From AP-15 sp963747735 (GTDB lineage Bacteria > Pseudomonadota > Alphaproteobacteria > ATCC43930 > CGMCC-115725), in contig CAVVGE010000015.1 in NCBI GenBank assembly GCA_963747735.1, positions 72,998-136,997 of the forward strand: a stretch of DNA of 64,000 nt. The letters run 5' to 3'. Numbering within the stretch: the first letter of the stretch is position 1; each line of letters opens with the position of its first letter. Shown in pieces: positions 8,128-17,313 of the stretch. Position numbers and translations under genes: made by a program. The notes under the pieces are model-generated. The model saw only the letters and a list, made by a program, of their open reading frames with translations, did not search any database and was not told the origin of the DNA.

Positions 8128-9334
8128 TGAGGCTCAGCATCGCCGTCAGCAGCGCGCTGATGATGCCGGCGACGGCGAGGCCCATCGCGATCGTGATCAG
8201 CGGCACCGCCAACGCCACCAGCCGCTGGATCATCAGCCGCGCCTGCTCGTCGTGAATCTCGGCGGCTTTCAGCGCCATCGTCGCCAATTGCGCGGCTTCC
8301 TCGCCGAGCTGCAAGAGGTGGATCGTGCGCGCCGGAAACAGCCCCGCGGCGGCCAGCGGCCGGCTGAGCCCGGCGCCATCCTTGGCGCGCAATGCCGCTG
8401 CCTCGACCGCGGCGGCGGCGGCGAGATTGCCGAGCGCATCCTTGGCGATGCCGAGCGCGGTAATCAGCGGCACGCCGTTTTCGAGCAGGCTGCCGAGGGT
8501 ACGGGTCAGCCGTGCCGCCAAGGTTTCGCGCAGCAGCTTGCCGGCCACCGGCAGGCGCAGCACAAAGCGGTCGAACGGCAGCCGATAGGCCGGCCGCGCC
8601 AACAGCTGTCGGGCCAAGAGCACGAGGGCGACGGTGACCAGCAGCAGCCAGGGTGCCGCGGCGCCGACCACCGTGCCCAAGGTCATCAGCACCTGTGTTG
8701 CGGCTGGCAGCTGGGCGCCGGCCTGCTGGAAAATCGGCGTGAACTGGGGGAGCACATAGTCGAGCAGAAACACGATCGAGCCGATCGCGGCGACGACCAG
8801 CAGCGCCGGATAGACCATCGCCGCGTGCAGGCTCGCGGTGAGGCTGCGCTCGCGCTCGAGCAGGCTGGCGAGCCGGTCGAGGGTCGCGGCGAGCGTGCCG
8901 CCCGCCTCGCCCGCCCGCACCAGCCCGATATAGAGCCGGGAAAAGCTGCGCGGCTCGCCGGCGAGCGCGGCGGCGAGCGAGCTGCCGGCGCGCACCCGGT
9001 CGCGGACATTGCCGAGGACCGCACGGGCGCGGGGGCTGCGCGTGTTGTCGACGACAAAGCGCAGCGCGCGGTCGAGGTCCTGGCCCGCCGCCAGCATGAT
9101 CGCGAGCTCGCGGGTCACCTCGCTGAGCGCATTCTTGTCGATCCCGCGGACCCGGCCCAGCTCGACCTGCAGCAGCTCGGAAAGCCCGCGGCGCGCGCCC
9201 GCCAGATCGGCGCGCAGCACAATCTGGCCCTGGCGCTGCAGGCGCTCGACCACGGCGCCGCGGTCGGGCGCCTCCATGACGCCGTTGACGACCTCGCCGC
9301 CGCCATTGATCGCCGACCAGCGAAACGCCGCCAT
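8111..9334 (-). CDS. gspF: Type II secretion platform protein GspF
   Basis: 407 residues, the normal length for this polytopic inner-membrane protein. An N-terminal region (MAAFRWSAINGGGEVVNGVM) is followed by two copies of the T2SSF helical domain: SEVTRELAIMLAAGQDLDRAL with a membrane pair, and LLRETLAARLTRTLGSLLENG with a final helix LAVAGIISALLTAML. GspF couples ATP-driven motion of GspE to pseudopilus growth. The gene starts 21 bp after the gspE stop and overlaps gspH. Confidence 0.95.
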   Translation of the reverse strand: MAAFRWSAINGGGEVVNGVMEAPDRGAVVERLQRQGQIVLRADLAGARRGLSELLQVELGRVRGIDKNALSEVTRELAIMLAAGQDLDRALRFVVDNTRSPRARAVLGNVRDRVRAGSSLAAALAGEPRSFSRLYIGLVRAGEAGGTLAATLDRLASLLERERSLTASLHAAMVYPALLVVAAIGSIVFLLDYVLPQFTPIFQQAGAQLPAATQVLMTLGTVVGAAAPWLLLVTVALVLLARQLLARPAYRLPFDRFVLRLPVAGKLLRETLAARLTRTLGSLLENGVPLITALGIAKDALGNLAAAAAVEAAALRAKDGAGLSRPLAAAGLFPARTIHLLQLGEEAAQLATMALKAAEIHDEQARLMIQRLVALAVPLITIAMGLAVAGIISALLTAMLSLNDLAG

Positions 9335-9355
9335 CTCACCCTCCCGGCAGCCGGG

Positions 9356-11087
9356 TCATGCTTCGGTTTGCAGGCAGCGCACGACTTCCTCGATCGTGGT
9401 GTCGCCTTCGAGGACGGCGATCAGACCGCTGTCGAAGATCGGGCGCATGCCGTCGGCGACCGCCGCGCTCTCGAGCGCATTGTCGTCGGCGCCGTCGAAG
9501 ATCAGCCGGTCGATCGACCGGCTCGGCAGCAAGAGCTCGGCGATGGCACGGCGGCCGTGATAGCCGGTGCCGCGGCAGGCGGGGCAGCCGGTTGGATGAT
9601 AGAGGACGATCTCGCGGTCGGGCGCCAGGCGCTGCAGCGCAAACCGCTCGATCATGGCCGGCGGCGCAGGGAGGGGGATCTTGCACGCCGGGCACAGCCG
9701 CCGCACCAGCCGCTGCGCCAGCACCGCCTTCAAGGTCGCGGTCAGCAGATAGTCTTCCAGGCCCATGTCGCGCAGCCGCGTGACCGTCGCCGTGGCCGAG
9801 TTGGTGTGCAGGGTCGACAGCACCAAATGCCCGGTCAGCGCGGCCTGCACCGCGATCTGCGCGGTTTCGAGATCGCGGATTTCGCCGATCATGATCACGT
9901 CGGGGTCCTGGCGCAGGATCGAGCGCAGGAGGCTGGCGAAATTGAGCCCGATCTGCGGCTTGACCTGGATTTGGTTGATGCCGGTGAGCTGGTATTCGAT
10001 CGGGTCCTCGACGGTGACGATCTTGCGCGCCACCGTGTTCAGCCGTAAGAGCCCGGTATAGAGCGTCGTCGTCTTGCCGCTGCCGGTCGGGCCGGTGACC
10101 AGCATCATGCCATTGGGCAATTCGAGCGCCCGCTCGACCCCGGCCCGGATGTCTTGGGGCAGGCCGAGCTTGCTGTAATCGAACTCGACGGCGGTGCGGT
10201 CGAGCACGCGCAGCACGACGGTTTCGCCGTAAAGCGCCGGGACCGTCGATACCCGAAAATCGATCTCGTGGCCGCGCACGGTCAATTTGATGCGGCCGTC
10301 CTGCGGCAGCCGCCGCTCGGCGATGTCGAGCCGCGCCATGATCTTGATGCGCGAGATGACCGCGGCCTGCAGCCGCGGCGGCGGCGGCTCGACCTCGTGC
10401 AAGACGCCGTCATAGCGATAGCGCACCCGCATCCGGTCGGGAAACGGCTCGAGATGCACATCGGAGGCGTGGGTCTCGACCGCCCGCGCGATCAGCTGGT
10501 TGACGAGCCGGATCACCGGCGCTTCGCTGGCCAAATCCTTGAGCCGTTCGGCGTCTTCTTCGGCGGGCTCGGCATCGGCGACGATCTCGTCCGCTGCCAG
10601 CTCGCCATCGACCGCTTCGGAATAGAGCCGGTCGATCGCGGCTTCGAGCTCGATCGGCACCGCGACCGCGACCGCGACCGGGCAGCCGAGCGCGGCGGCA
10701 ACGGCATTGCGGGTGAACGAGTTCGAGCGGATCGGCCATCGCCAAGGTGGCCCGCTGCTCGCCGGCGCCGATCGGCAAAGCGTGCGCGCGGCGCAGGAAC
10801 TTGCCTTGCAGCCGGTCGACGAACAGGGGCTCGTCGGGATAATCTGCCACCGTGGCGATCGGTGCCGCGAGCAATTGCGCAAACGCCTCGGCGAGCCCGC
10901 GCTCGCTGATCAGCCCGAGCTGGGTCAGCACCCGGTCGAGCCGGCCGCCGGTCTCGGCCGCGACGCGCCGGGCGCGGTCCAAGGTGCGCTGGTCGATCGC
11001 TCCGCTGTCGAGAAGCGAGAGGCCGAGCTTCGCGAGCGCCTCCTCGGCATCCACCGCGGTCGGGGAGAAAGTCGGCTCGAAGGTCAT
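9356..11087 (-). CDS. gspE: Type II secretion ATPase GspE, frameshifted near its N-terminus
   Basis: Cytoplasmic hexameric ATPase powering pseudopilus assembly. The N-terminal domain reads from MTFEPTFSPTAVDAEEALAK (11087) to LAMADPL; the frame then shifts by one base near 10722 (an extra T on the plus strand) and continues SFTRNAVAAALG. After the shift all landmarks are present: GPTGSGKTTTLY (Walker A), TVEDPIEYQ (Asp box), DPDVIMIGEIRD (Walker B), TGHLVLSTLHTN (His box) and the zinc tetracysteine CPAC...CPACRG. Corrected length is about 576 residues. Without correction a shorter product would start inside the shifted frame and lose the GspL-binding domain. Confidence 0.9.
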
Positions 11088-11172
11088 CGCAACGTATCGT
11101 CCTGGCGGGCGCCGGCGCTCGACTTTTAGCCCGCAACACAGAATAAACGATTACCGGCAGGGGCGAGAACCG

Positions 11173-11955
11173 ATGTTCGGGGCCGATTTGGTCGAAAACA
11201 TGGCCGGCTCGGGTGTGCTCGGGTGGAGTGCTGTGCTCGCTGCCCCGTTTGTCGGCAGCTTTGTCGGCGTCGTCATCGTGCGGCTGCCGCAGCGGCGGCC
11301 GATCGTCCTGGCCCGCTCGCAGTGCGAGTGGTGCGGCGCCGTCCTTGCCGCGCGCGATCTGGTGCCGTTGGCGAGCTGGCTCGCCGCGCGCGGCCGCTGC
11401 CGGCGGTGCGGGGAAGCGCTCGGCTGGTTTTACCCGGCGGTCGAGCTGGCGGCGCTCGCGGTGGCGCTCGCCGCGCTCGCGGTCGATCGCGGGGCGGCGG
11501 TCTGGCTCGATTGCCTATTGGGCTGGTGGCTGCTCGCCCTCGGCTGGATCGACCTGCGAGAGTGGCTGCTGCCCGATCGGCTGACCTTGCCATTGATCCT
11601 GGCCGGCCTCGCCGTCACCGCCTGGCTCGACCCGGCCGCGCTCTTTGCTTCCGCGCTCGGCGCCGCGCTCGGCTATCTCGTCCTGCGTTTGATCGCCTGG
11701 GGCTACCGCGCCTGGCGCGGGCAGGAGGGGCTCGGCCAAGGCGACGCCAAATTGCTGGCCGCCGCGGGTGCGTGGCTCGGCGCCTGGGCATTGCCGCAGG
11801 TGGTCCTCGCCGCCGCGGTCGCCGGCCTCCTCGCCGTCTTCGGGCTCAGGCTCGCCGGAGTGCAGCTCGGCGCCCGCTCGGCGATCCCGTTCGGGCCGTT
11901 TCTGGCGTTCGCCACCTGGCTCATTTGGCTCTTCGCGCGGTGCAATCTGGGATAG
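11173..11955 (+). CDS. gspO: Prepilin peptidase / N-methyltransferase GspO (PilD-type)
   Basis: 260-residue inner-membrane aspartic protease that cleaves and usually N-methylates the pseudopilins encoded just upstream. Two CxxC pairs at residues 51/54 and 76/79 (CEWC, CRRC) form the zinc site of the methyltransferase domain. The catalytic aspartates lie in GWIDLREWLLPD and GQGDAK (the GxGD motif). About seven hydrophobic helices follow. ATG 11173 was chosen because the protein aligns from there; earlier in-frame codons lie in antisense gspE sequence. It faces away from gspE with an 85-bp gap that should hold both promoters. It may also process other type IV pilin-like proteins. Confidence 0.92.
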   Translation: MFGADLVENMAGSGVLGWSAVLAAPFVGSFVGVVIVRLPQRRPIVLARSQCEWCGAVLAARDLVPLASWLAARGRCRRCGEALGWFYPAVELAALAVALAALAVDRGAAVWLDCLLGWWLLALGWIDLREWLLPDRLTLPLILAGLAVTAWLDPAALFASALGAALGYLVLRLIAWGYRAWRGQEGLGQGDAKLLAAAGAWLGAWALPQVVLAAAVAGLLAVFGLRLAGVQLGARSAIPFGPFLAFATWLIWLFARCNLG

Positions 11956-11964
11956 GATGGAGCG

Positions 11965-13386
11965 ATGATTTACCCGGTCATCTTATCCGGCGGCTCGGGC
12001 ACCCGGCTGTGGCCGATGTCGCGCGCGCTCTATCCCAAGCAGCTTCTGGCGCTGGTCGGCGGCGAGAGCCTGCTGCAGCAGACCGCGCGGCGGGTTGCCG
12101 ATGGGACGCGCTTTGCCCCGCCGCTGGTCGTGGCCAATGAGGAGCATCGCTTCATCATTGCCGAGCAGCTGCGCGAGATCGGCATCGTGCCGCAAACATT
12201 GCTGCTCGAGCCGATCGGCCGCAACACCGCGCCGGCCGCCTGCGTTGCGGCGCTAAAATTGACCGAGGCGGCGGGCGGGCCAGACCCTTTGATGCTGCTA
12301 ATGCCGTCGGATCACACGATCGGCGACGCCGCCGCGTTTGCCGCGGCAATCGACCGCGCCGCCGTTGCCGCGCGCCAGGGCGCGCTCGTCGCTTTCGGCA
12401 TCACCCCGGAGCGACCGGAGACCGGCTATGGCTACATCCGCCGCGGCGCGCCGATCGACGGCGCCGAAGGTGCTTTTGCGATCGCCGAGTTTGTCGAGAA
12501 GCCCAAGCCGAAACGGGCGCGGCAATTTCTCGCCGCGGGCACATATTCGTGGAACAGCGGGATTTTTCTGTTCCCGGCGCGGCGCTATCTCGACGAGCTC
12601 GAGCGGCTGCGCCCCGATATCGTCGCCGCCTGCCGCAACGCGCTCGCCGCGGTCCAGTCCGACGCCGATTTCACCCGATTGGGCAAGGAAGCGTTCGCCG
12701 GCTGCCCCGCCGAGTTGATCGATTATGCGGTGATGGAGCATACGGGCGCGGCGGCCGTCGTGCCGGTCGCGATCGGATGGAGCGATGTCGGCTCGTGGGA
12801 CGCGTTGTGGGAGATGGGGAAAAAGGACGAGGCCGGCAACCTGATCGAGGGCAATGTCGTCGCCGAGGCCGCGAGCAATTGCTATCTGCGCTCCGACGCG
12901 GCGCTCGTCGCCGCGATCGGGGTCTGCGACCTCGTCGTCGTCGCCACCGGCGACGCCGTCATGGTGGCGCCGCGCGAGCGCACGCAAGAGGTCCGCCGGC
13001 TCGTCGCCCGCCTCGTCGCAGAAGGCCGCGGCGAAGCCGACGCGCTCCCCACCGTGCATCGCCCGTGGGGCACCTACAAATCGTTGCACAACGGCCATCG
13101 CGTGCAGGTCAAGCACATTACCGTCAAGCCCGGCGGCCGGCTTTCCCTGCAATTGCACCATCACCGCGCCGAGCATTGGATCGTGGTTCAGGGCACCGCC
13201 AAGATCCGCCGCGGCGACGAGGAAATGATCCTGACCGAGGACCAATCGACCTATATCCCGCTCGGCACCCGGCACCGCCTCGAAAATCCGGGCAAGATCC
13301 CGCTCCACCTGATCGAGGTGCAGTCCGGCAGCTATCTCGGCGAAGACGACATCGTTCGCCTCGAGGACAGCTACGGCAGAAGCTGA
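11965..13386 (+). CDS. Mannose-1-phosphate guanylyltransferase / mannose-6-phosphate isomerase
   Basis: 473 residues, the usual size of bifunctional ManC/CpsB/XanB proteins. The N-terminal nucleotidyltransferase has SGGSGTRLWPMSR and FVEKPKP; the C-terminal cupin has RPWGTY and LQLHHHRAEHWIVVQGTA with the metal-binding His cluster. It forms GDP-mannose from mannose-1-phosphate and can isomerise fructose-6-phosphate, supplying mannose, fucose or rhamnose donors for exported polysaccharide. It starts 9 bp after gspO but belongs functionally with the glycosyltransferases that follow. Its end overlaps the convergent methyltransferase gene by 16 bp. Confidence 0.93.
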   Translation: MIYPVILSGGSGTRLWPMSRALYPKQLLALVGGESLLQQTARRVADGTRFAPPLVVANEEHRFIIAEQLREIGIVPQTLLLEPIGRNTAPAACVAALKLTEAAGGPDPLMLLMPSDHTIGDAAAFAAAIDRAAVAARQGALVAFGITPERPETGYGYIRRGAPIDGAEGAFAIAEFVEKPKPKRARQFLAAGTYSWNSGIFLFPARRYLDELERLRPDIVAACRNALAAVQSDADFTRLGKEAFAGCPAELIDYAVMEHTGAAAVVPVAIGWSDVGSWDALWEMGKKDEAGNLIEGNVVAEAASNCYLRSDAALVAAIGVCDLVVVATGDAVMVAPRERTQEVRRLVARLVAEGRGEADALPTVHRPWGTYKSLHNGHRVQVKHITVKPGGRLSLQLHHHRAEHWIVVQGTAKIRRGDEEMILTEDQSTYIPLGTRHRLENPGKIPLHLIEVQSGSYLGEDDIVRLEDSYGRS

Positions 13387-13892
13387 AATTCGGCCGCGAG
13401 CGTGCAAATGTAGAGGTGGTAGCGGCGCTCGGCCACCCCCGGCGGCAGGGCGAGCGGCACGAGCCCATCGGCCGCGATATCGGGCTCGCTGACCAGGATC
13501 GCTCCCGGGCACAGCAGCGGCACGATCAGCGGCGCGAGCTCGGCGGCGAGCGCCCGGCTCGCTGCGGCGTCGCCGCTCGCCGGGTCGAGATGAGCGAGCG
13601 CCACCCGGCCGGCGAGCCGGTTGCGGGCGGCCGGCAGCGTTTGGCGCATATCGCCGAGCAGCAGCAGCTCGGACGGCGGCACGCATTCGGGATGCGCGGC
13701 GAGGCGGCGTTCGCACACCCAAATGCTGCGATCGGGAAACAGCTCGCGCAGGTGGTCGTAGGTGCGGCCGTTGCCGAGGCCGAGCTCCAGCACGTCGCCA
13801 GGCAGCTCGCGGACCAACTCGGCGGCACGGCCGAGGCAGGCGCGCTGCGCTTCGAGCCGCCGGATAAAGCTGTCGAGCCGGCTCACCCCCAA
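13371..13892 (-). CDS. SAM-dependent methyltransferase (PF12692-type)
   Basis: 173 residues. LELGLGNGRTYDHLRELF is the glycine-rich SAM-binding motif I, preceded by SRLDSFIRRLEAQRACLGRA. This start is typical of the small alphaproteobacterial family named S-adenosyl-L-methionine methyltransferase, whose substrate is unknown. AHLDPASGD and PLLCPGAILVSEPDI are consistent with later Rossmann strands. It is convergent with the GDP-mannose gene (16-bp overlap) and 27 bp upstream of the next minus-strand gene. A role in modifying polysaccharide is possible from context only. Confidence 0.82.
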   Translation of the reverse strand: MGVSRLDSFIRRLEAQRACLGRAAELVRELPGDVLELGLGNGRTYDHLRELFPDRSIWVCERRLAAHPECVPPSELLLLGDMRQTLPAARNRLAGRVALAHLDPASGDAAASRALAAELAPLIVPLLCPGAILVSEPDIAADGLVPLALPPGVAERRYHLYICTLAAEFQLLP

Positions 13893-13919
13893 GCGCTCAC
13901 AGGGGGCTGATGCGGGGGC

Positions 13920-14402
13920 TCATGCGGGGACGCCGGCCTCCTGGCGCAGGCGCTTCACCTCGGCGAGCGCGGCGCTCAACTGGTTGTTGTTCGCGGCCAG
14001 GCGCTCGGCCAGCTCCTGCATCATCGCCACCGCTATGCTCGGAAATTCCCGCACCATGCGCATAAACGGGTCTTTCGAGATGCGCAGCGTGACGAGCCGG
14101 CCCTTGGCGCGCACCGTCGCCGAGCGCGGCACATTGCCGAGGATCGCCATCTCGCCGGTGATCTCGTTGGCGCCGAGAGTCGCCAGCACCACCGGCCCGG
14201 CCGAAGTTTCGGCGACGACCTCGGCTTCGCCTTCGATGATCAGATAGGCGGCGTCGCCCGGGTCGCCCTGGCGGAACAGCTGCTTGCCGTCGTCGAACGC
14301 GATCCGCTCACTCATAAACGCCAAGAGCTTGAGCTTGGCCGGCTCGATCTCGGCGAAGTACCGCACGCGCCGCAGCAGCTCGAACTCCTGCTTCAGGCTC
14401 AT
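13920..14402 (-). CDS. Cyclic-nucleotide-binding domain protein without DNA-binding domain
   Basis: 160 residues forming one CRP-like cNMP-binding beta roll: LRRVRYFAEIEPAKLKLLAF, LFRQGDPGDAAYLIIEGEAEV and GEMAILGNVPRSATVRA (phosphate-binding cassette region), ending in a predicted coiled coil (LAERLAANNNQLSAALAEVKRL). There is no helix-turn-helix, so it is not a classical CRP/FNR regulator. It lies 30 bp downstream of the large ABC protein gene on the same strand and is probably co-transcribed, so it may be a regulatory partner of that protein. This partnership is inferred from position only. Confidence 0.85.
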   Translation of the reverse strand: MSLKQEFELLRRVRYFAEIEPAKLKLLAFMSERIAFDDGKQLFRQGDPGDAAYLIIEGEAEVVAETSAGPVVLATLGANEITGEMAILGNVPRSATVRAKGRLVTLRISKDPFMRMVREFPSIAVAMMQELAERLAANNNQLSAALAEVKRLRQEAGVPA

Positions 14403-14432
14403 TTCCTCCTCCCGCCGGTCTGTCCGGCTTGC

Positions 14433-17228
14433 TCATTCTGCCGCGACCAGCATCGACAACAGCGAACCCTTGGGCGCCAGCTCCTCCGGGGTGCCCTGCT
14501 CCTGCAGCTTGCCGCCGCTCATCACCAGGACCCGGTCGAAATTGCGCGCGAGGCTGGCGCGGTGCAGCACCCAGACCAGACCGCGGCCGGCGAGCTCGTC
14601 GAAGAGCCCCTTGGCGACCTTGGCCTGGACCGCGCCGTCGAGCGCCGAGGTCGCCTCGTTCAGGATCAAGAGATCGGGGCGTTTGAGGACCGCGCGTGCG
14701 ATCGCCGCCTTTTGCCGCTCGGCCAGCGACAGGCGCGACCCGCCGGTGCCGACATTGTAGTCGAGCCCGACTTCGATCACCGTTTGGCGCAAGCCGAGCT
14801 GGTCGATGACCTCAGCGATCAGCGCCGGGACGCGTACCGGAGCGTCCGCCTCGCCATAGGCGATCTTGCCGAACAGGATGTTGTCCTGCACCGAGGCGGC
14901 GGCGTTGTAGCGCTCGGCGTCGAAAAACGCGATTTCGTCCTGCGCCTCGGGTGGCAAATCGGCCCGGAACACGCGCCGCGCTTCGAGCAGGCGCTGCTGC
15001 ATTTCCTCGTCGAGCACGTCGAGCCGGTGCCGCGCCGGGACCAGCCGGAACGGCAGCGACAGCAGCTGGGCCCGGTCGGCCCGGTTCAGCGCCGCGGCGC
15101 CGCCCTTGCCGATGCGCCCGAGGATCGCCTTGAATTCCGGCAGATCATCGGCGCTGATAAAGCTGAACTGCTCGAAAAACGCGTGGTCGGACGGCAGGTC
15201 GGCGAACAGCTCGACCATGGTTTCGGCGACTTCCTTGCCGGTCTCGATCAAATCCTCGATCAGCCCGACCTTGGTCAGCACCTGTCGCACATAGGTGTTG
15301 CCGGCCAGCGCGTCGAATTCGAAGGCCGGCCCGATCGGCGTGCCGAACAAGAGGTTCTCGGCCACCGAGGCATTGGCGTTGAAGCGCTCCAAATCATAGG
15401 TCTCGACGAGGTTCGCGATGCCGTCTTCGGCGAGGCGGCGGGCCAGCGCATGGCGCGCTTCGAGAAGCCTCGCCGCAGCCTCTGGGAAGGCGTCGGGATC
15501 GAGCCGCCAGCGCAAGCCCAGCGCATAGACGTCGTTGTCGGAATCGAGCGCGGCGAGGATTTCGGTGATGCGGCGCAGCAGCGCTGCGTGGTCGGCCACT
15601 CCGGCCGCCTGATAATCGATCCAGTCGGCGTGGAGGTCGAAATCGATGTTGCCGGATTTCTGCGCCTCCATCAGCTGCCTGGCGCGGCGGCGGGCCTCCG
15701 CCGGCTCGTATTCGGCCGGGCGTAGCGGGGTATGGCGCAACGACAGCAGCAGATTGTCGCGCAAGCTGCCGGCAAAGAGATAGGGTGTCGCGCCGACATA
15801 GCCGATGCGCCGGCCGACGACCGCGACCGGCGCGGTGGCGAGGTCGAGCCCGCCGATCGTGATCCGGCCGCTGGTCGGCCGCACCAGGCGGGCGAGCAGC
15901 AGCGCGAGTTCGTTCTTGCCGCTGCCGCCCTGCCCGGTGATCGCGATATGCCGGTCGAGCGGTGCGGTAAAGCTGACCGCATCGACGACGCGGCTGCCGT
16001 CCTCCTCGGCGAGCGACAAATTGGCGGCAACGATCTCGCCGGCGAGCGGCGGCACATTGGGTGGGGTTTCGAGCTGAAGCCGGGCATCCATCAGCCCGCC
16101 GGGCTGGAACTGCTCGACGATCTGGTCGTATTTGATCTTCGAATCCTGAAAGCTCTGGTAGAAAACCAGCAGCTCGTTGAACGGCGACGCCAGGTCCTTG
16201 TAGGCGAGCAGCACTGCCAGCAGCGAGCCGACCGAAAGGCTGCCTTTGATCACCAGATAACCGCCGATCGAGAAAAAGAAGAACGGCGTCAGCTGGTTCA
16301 AGAAGTTGTTCAAAAACTTGACGAAAAACTTGCGCTGGTAGACCTCGAAACGGATGTCGTAAATCCTGCCCAAAAGCGCGGCGAACCCGGCCAATTGCAA
16401 TTTGGCCCCGTCATTGGCGAGGATGTCGGCGATCCCGCTCGCCAATTCCTGCACCCGGTCGGCGACCTGGCGCACCGTGCGCACGCGCTGACGGTTGAGC
16501 AGGTTGACCTTGCGCTGCAATTTCGGGATGACGTAGCCCTGGATCGGGTAAAGCGCCACCGCCGCGAAGCCGAGCACCGGGTCCTGCATGAACATGAAAA
16601 AGATGTTGGTCAGCAGGGTGCCGCCCTGAAACGCCGGCAGCGCCACCGCGTCGCCGACAAAGCCGCCGAGCAACTCGCATTCCGCGGTGATCATCGGAAT
16701 GATCTGGGCGGACGAATTCTTCTCGAAATAAGACAGCGGGAACAGCAGCATCCGCTGATAGAGCTGATAGCGGAAGCGCCGCAGCATGCGTTCGCCGAGC
16801 CGGCCCTTATAGGTGTTTAAATAATACTTGAAGGCGCCGTTAACCAGCACCAGCAGCAGAAAGGCAAAGCACAGCAGCAAGAGATAGCTGATCTGGTCGA
16901 GCTGGATGCCGAAAAAAGTCTGGACCGTGTATTTCGGCTTGATCGCCTTGTTGGTGATGATTTTTGGCAATTCCAGCGAATAATAGAGAAAGGGGAACGA
17001 GGCCAGGGTCAGCAGCAATAGGATGATCTGGTGGCGCAGGCTGTAACGCAGGATGAACCGATAGATCGACGGCTCGAGCGCGGCCGGGTTCTCGGCCGGC
17101 TTGTCCGGCGGCTCGGGCGGCGGCGCCGCGGCCCGCTCCAGACGCTGGGCCGGCGACGGCGGAAGGCGGCCGCGCACCGGCCGCACCAGCTCTTCGGCAG
17201 CGGTGGCGAACCCCGGGATTCCTGTCAT
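14433..17228 (-). CDS. ABC transporter, fused membrane and ATPase domains with a long insert
   Basis: About 931 residues, far longer than the usual 580-600 for fused exporters. A Pro/Ala-rich N-terminus leads into an ABC type-1 membrane domain (FILRYSLRHQIILLLLTLAS; LQRKVNLLNRQRVRTVRQVA; FFFFSIGGYLVIKGSLSVGS). The ATPase has Walker A as GQGGSGKNE, then about 330 residues separate a Q-loop region (GYVGATPYLFAGSLRDNLLL) from a signature written RLSLAERQKAAIARAVL. Walker B is LLILNEATSALD, with Asn replacing the usual Asp, and a His-loop WVLHRA follows. The insert repeats an ENLLFG/DNILFG motif. Start ATG 17228; in-frame GTG/TTG codons lie up to 18 bp upstream. Cargo unknown, probably a polysaccharide or lipid. 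Confidence 0.85.
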   Translation of the reverse strand: MTGIPGFATAAEELVRPVRGRLPPSPAQRLERAAAPPPEPPDKPAENPAALEPSIYRFILRYSLRHQIILLLLTLASFPFLYYSLELPKIITNKAIKPKYTVQTFFGIQLDQISYLLLLCFAFLLLVLVNGAFKYYLNTYKGRLGERMLRRFRYQLYQRMLLFPLSYFEKNSSAQIIPMITAECELLGGFVGDAVALPAFQGGTLLTNIFFMFMQDPVLGFAAVALYPIQGYVIPKLQRKVNLLNRQRVRTVRQVADRVQELASGIADILANDGAKLQLAGFAALLGRIYDIRFEVYQRKFFVKFLNNFLNQLTPFFFFSIGGYLVIKGSLSVGSLLAVLLAYKDLASPFNELLVFYQSFQDSKIKYDQIVEQFQPGGLMDARLQLETPPNVPPLAGEIVAANLSLAEEDGSRVVDAVSFTAPLDRHIAITGQGGSGKNELALLLARLVRPTSGRITIGGLDLATAPVAVVGRRIGYVGATPYLFAGSLRDNLLLSLRHTPLRPAEYEPAEARRRARQLMEAQKSGNIDFDLHADWIDYQAAGVADHAALLRRITEILAALDSDNDVYALGLRWRLDPDAFPEAAARLLEARHALARRLAEDGIANLVETYDLERFNANASVAENLLFGTPIGPAFEFDALAGNTYVRQVLTKVGLIEDLIETGKEVAETMVELFADLPSDHAFFEQFSFISADDLPEFKAILGRIGKGGAAALNRADRAQLLSLPFRLVPARHRLDVLDEEMQQRLLEARRVFRADLPPEAQDEIAFFDAERYNAAASVQDNILFGKIAYGEADAPVRVPALIAEVIDQLGLRQTVIEVGLDYNVGTGGSRLSLAERQKAAIARAVLKRPDLLILNEATSALDGAVQAKVAKGLFDELAGRGLVWVLHRASLARNFDRVLVMSGGKLQEQGTPEELAPKGSLLSMLVAAE

Positions 17229-17313
17229 CGCCTGGGCTTTCACCAAAAGATCATTTCGCGGCGGAGGCTTCTATGCAATAGTCTCAGGCGCGCTGTCGTG
17301 CGGGGGGCCAGGC

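Noticed and set aside
8012..10048. 678-codon open frame opposite gspF and gspE
   Set aside because: Antisense of strongly conserved proteins; composition is typical of shadow frames.
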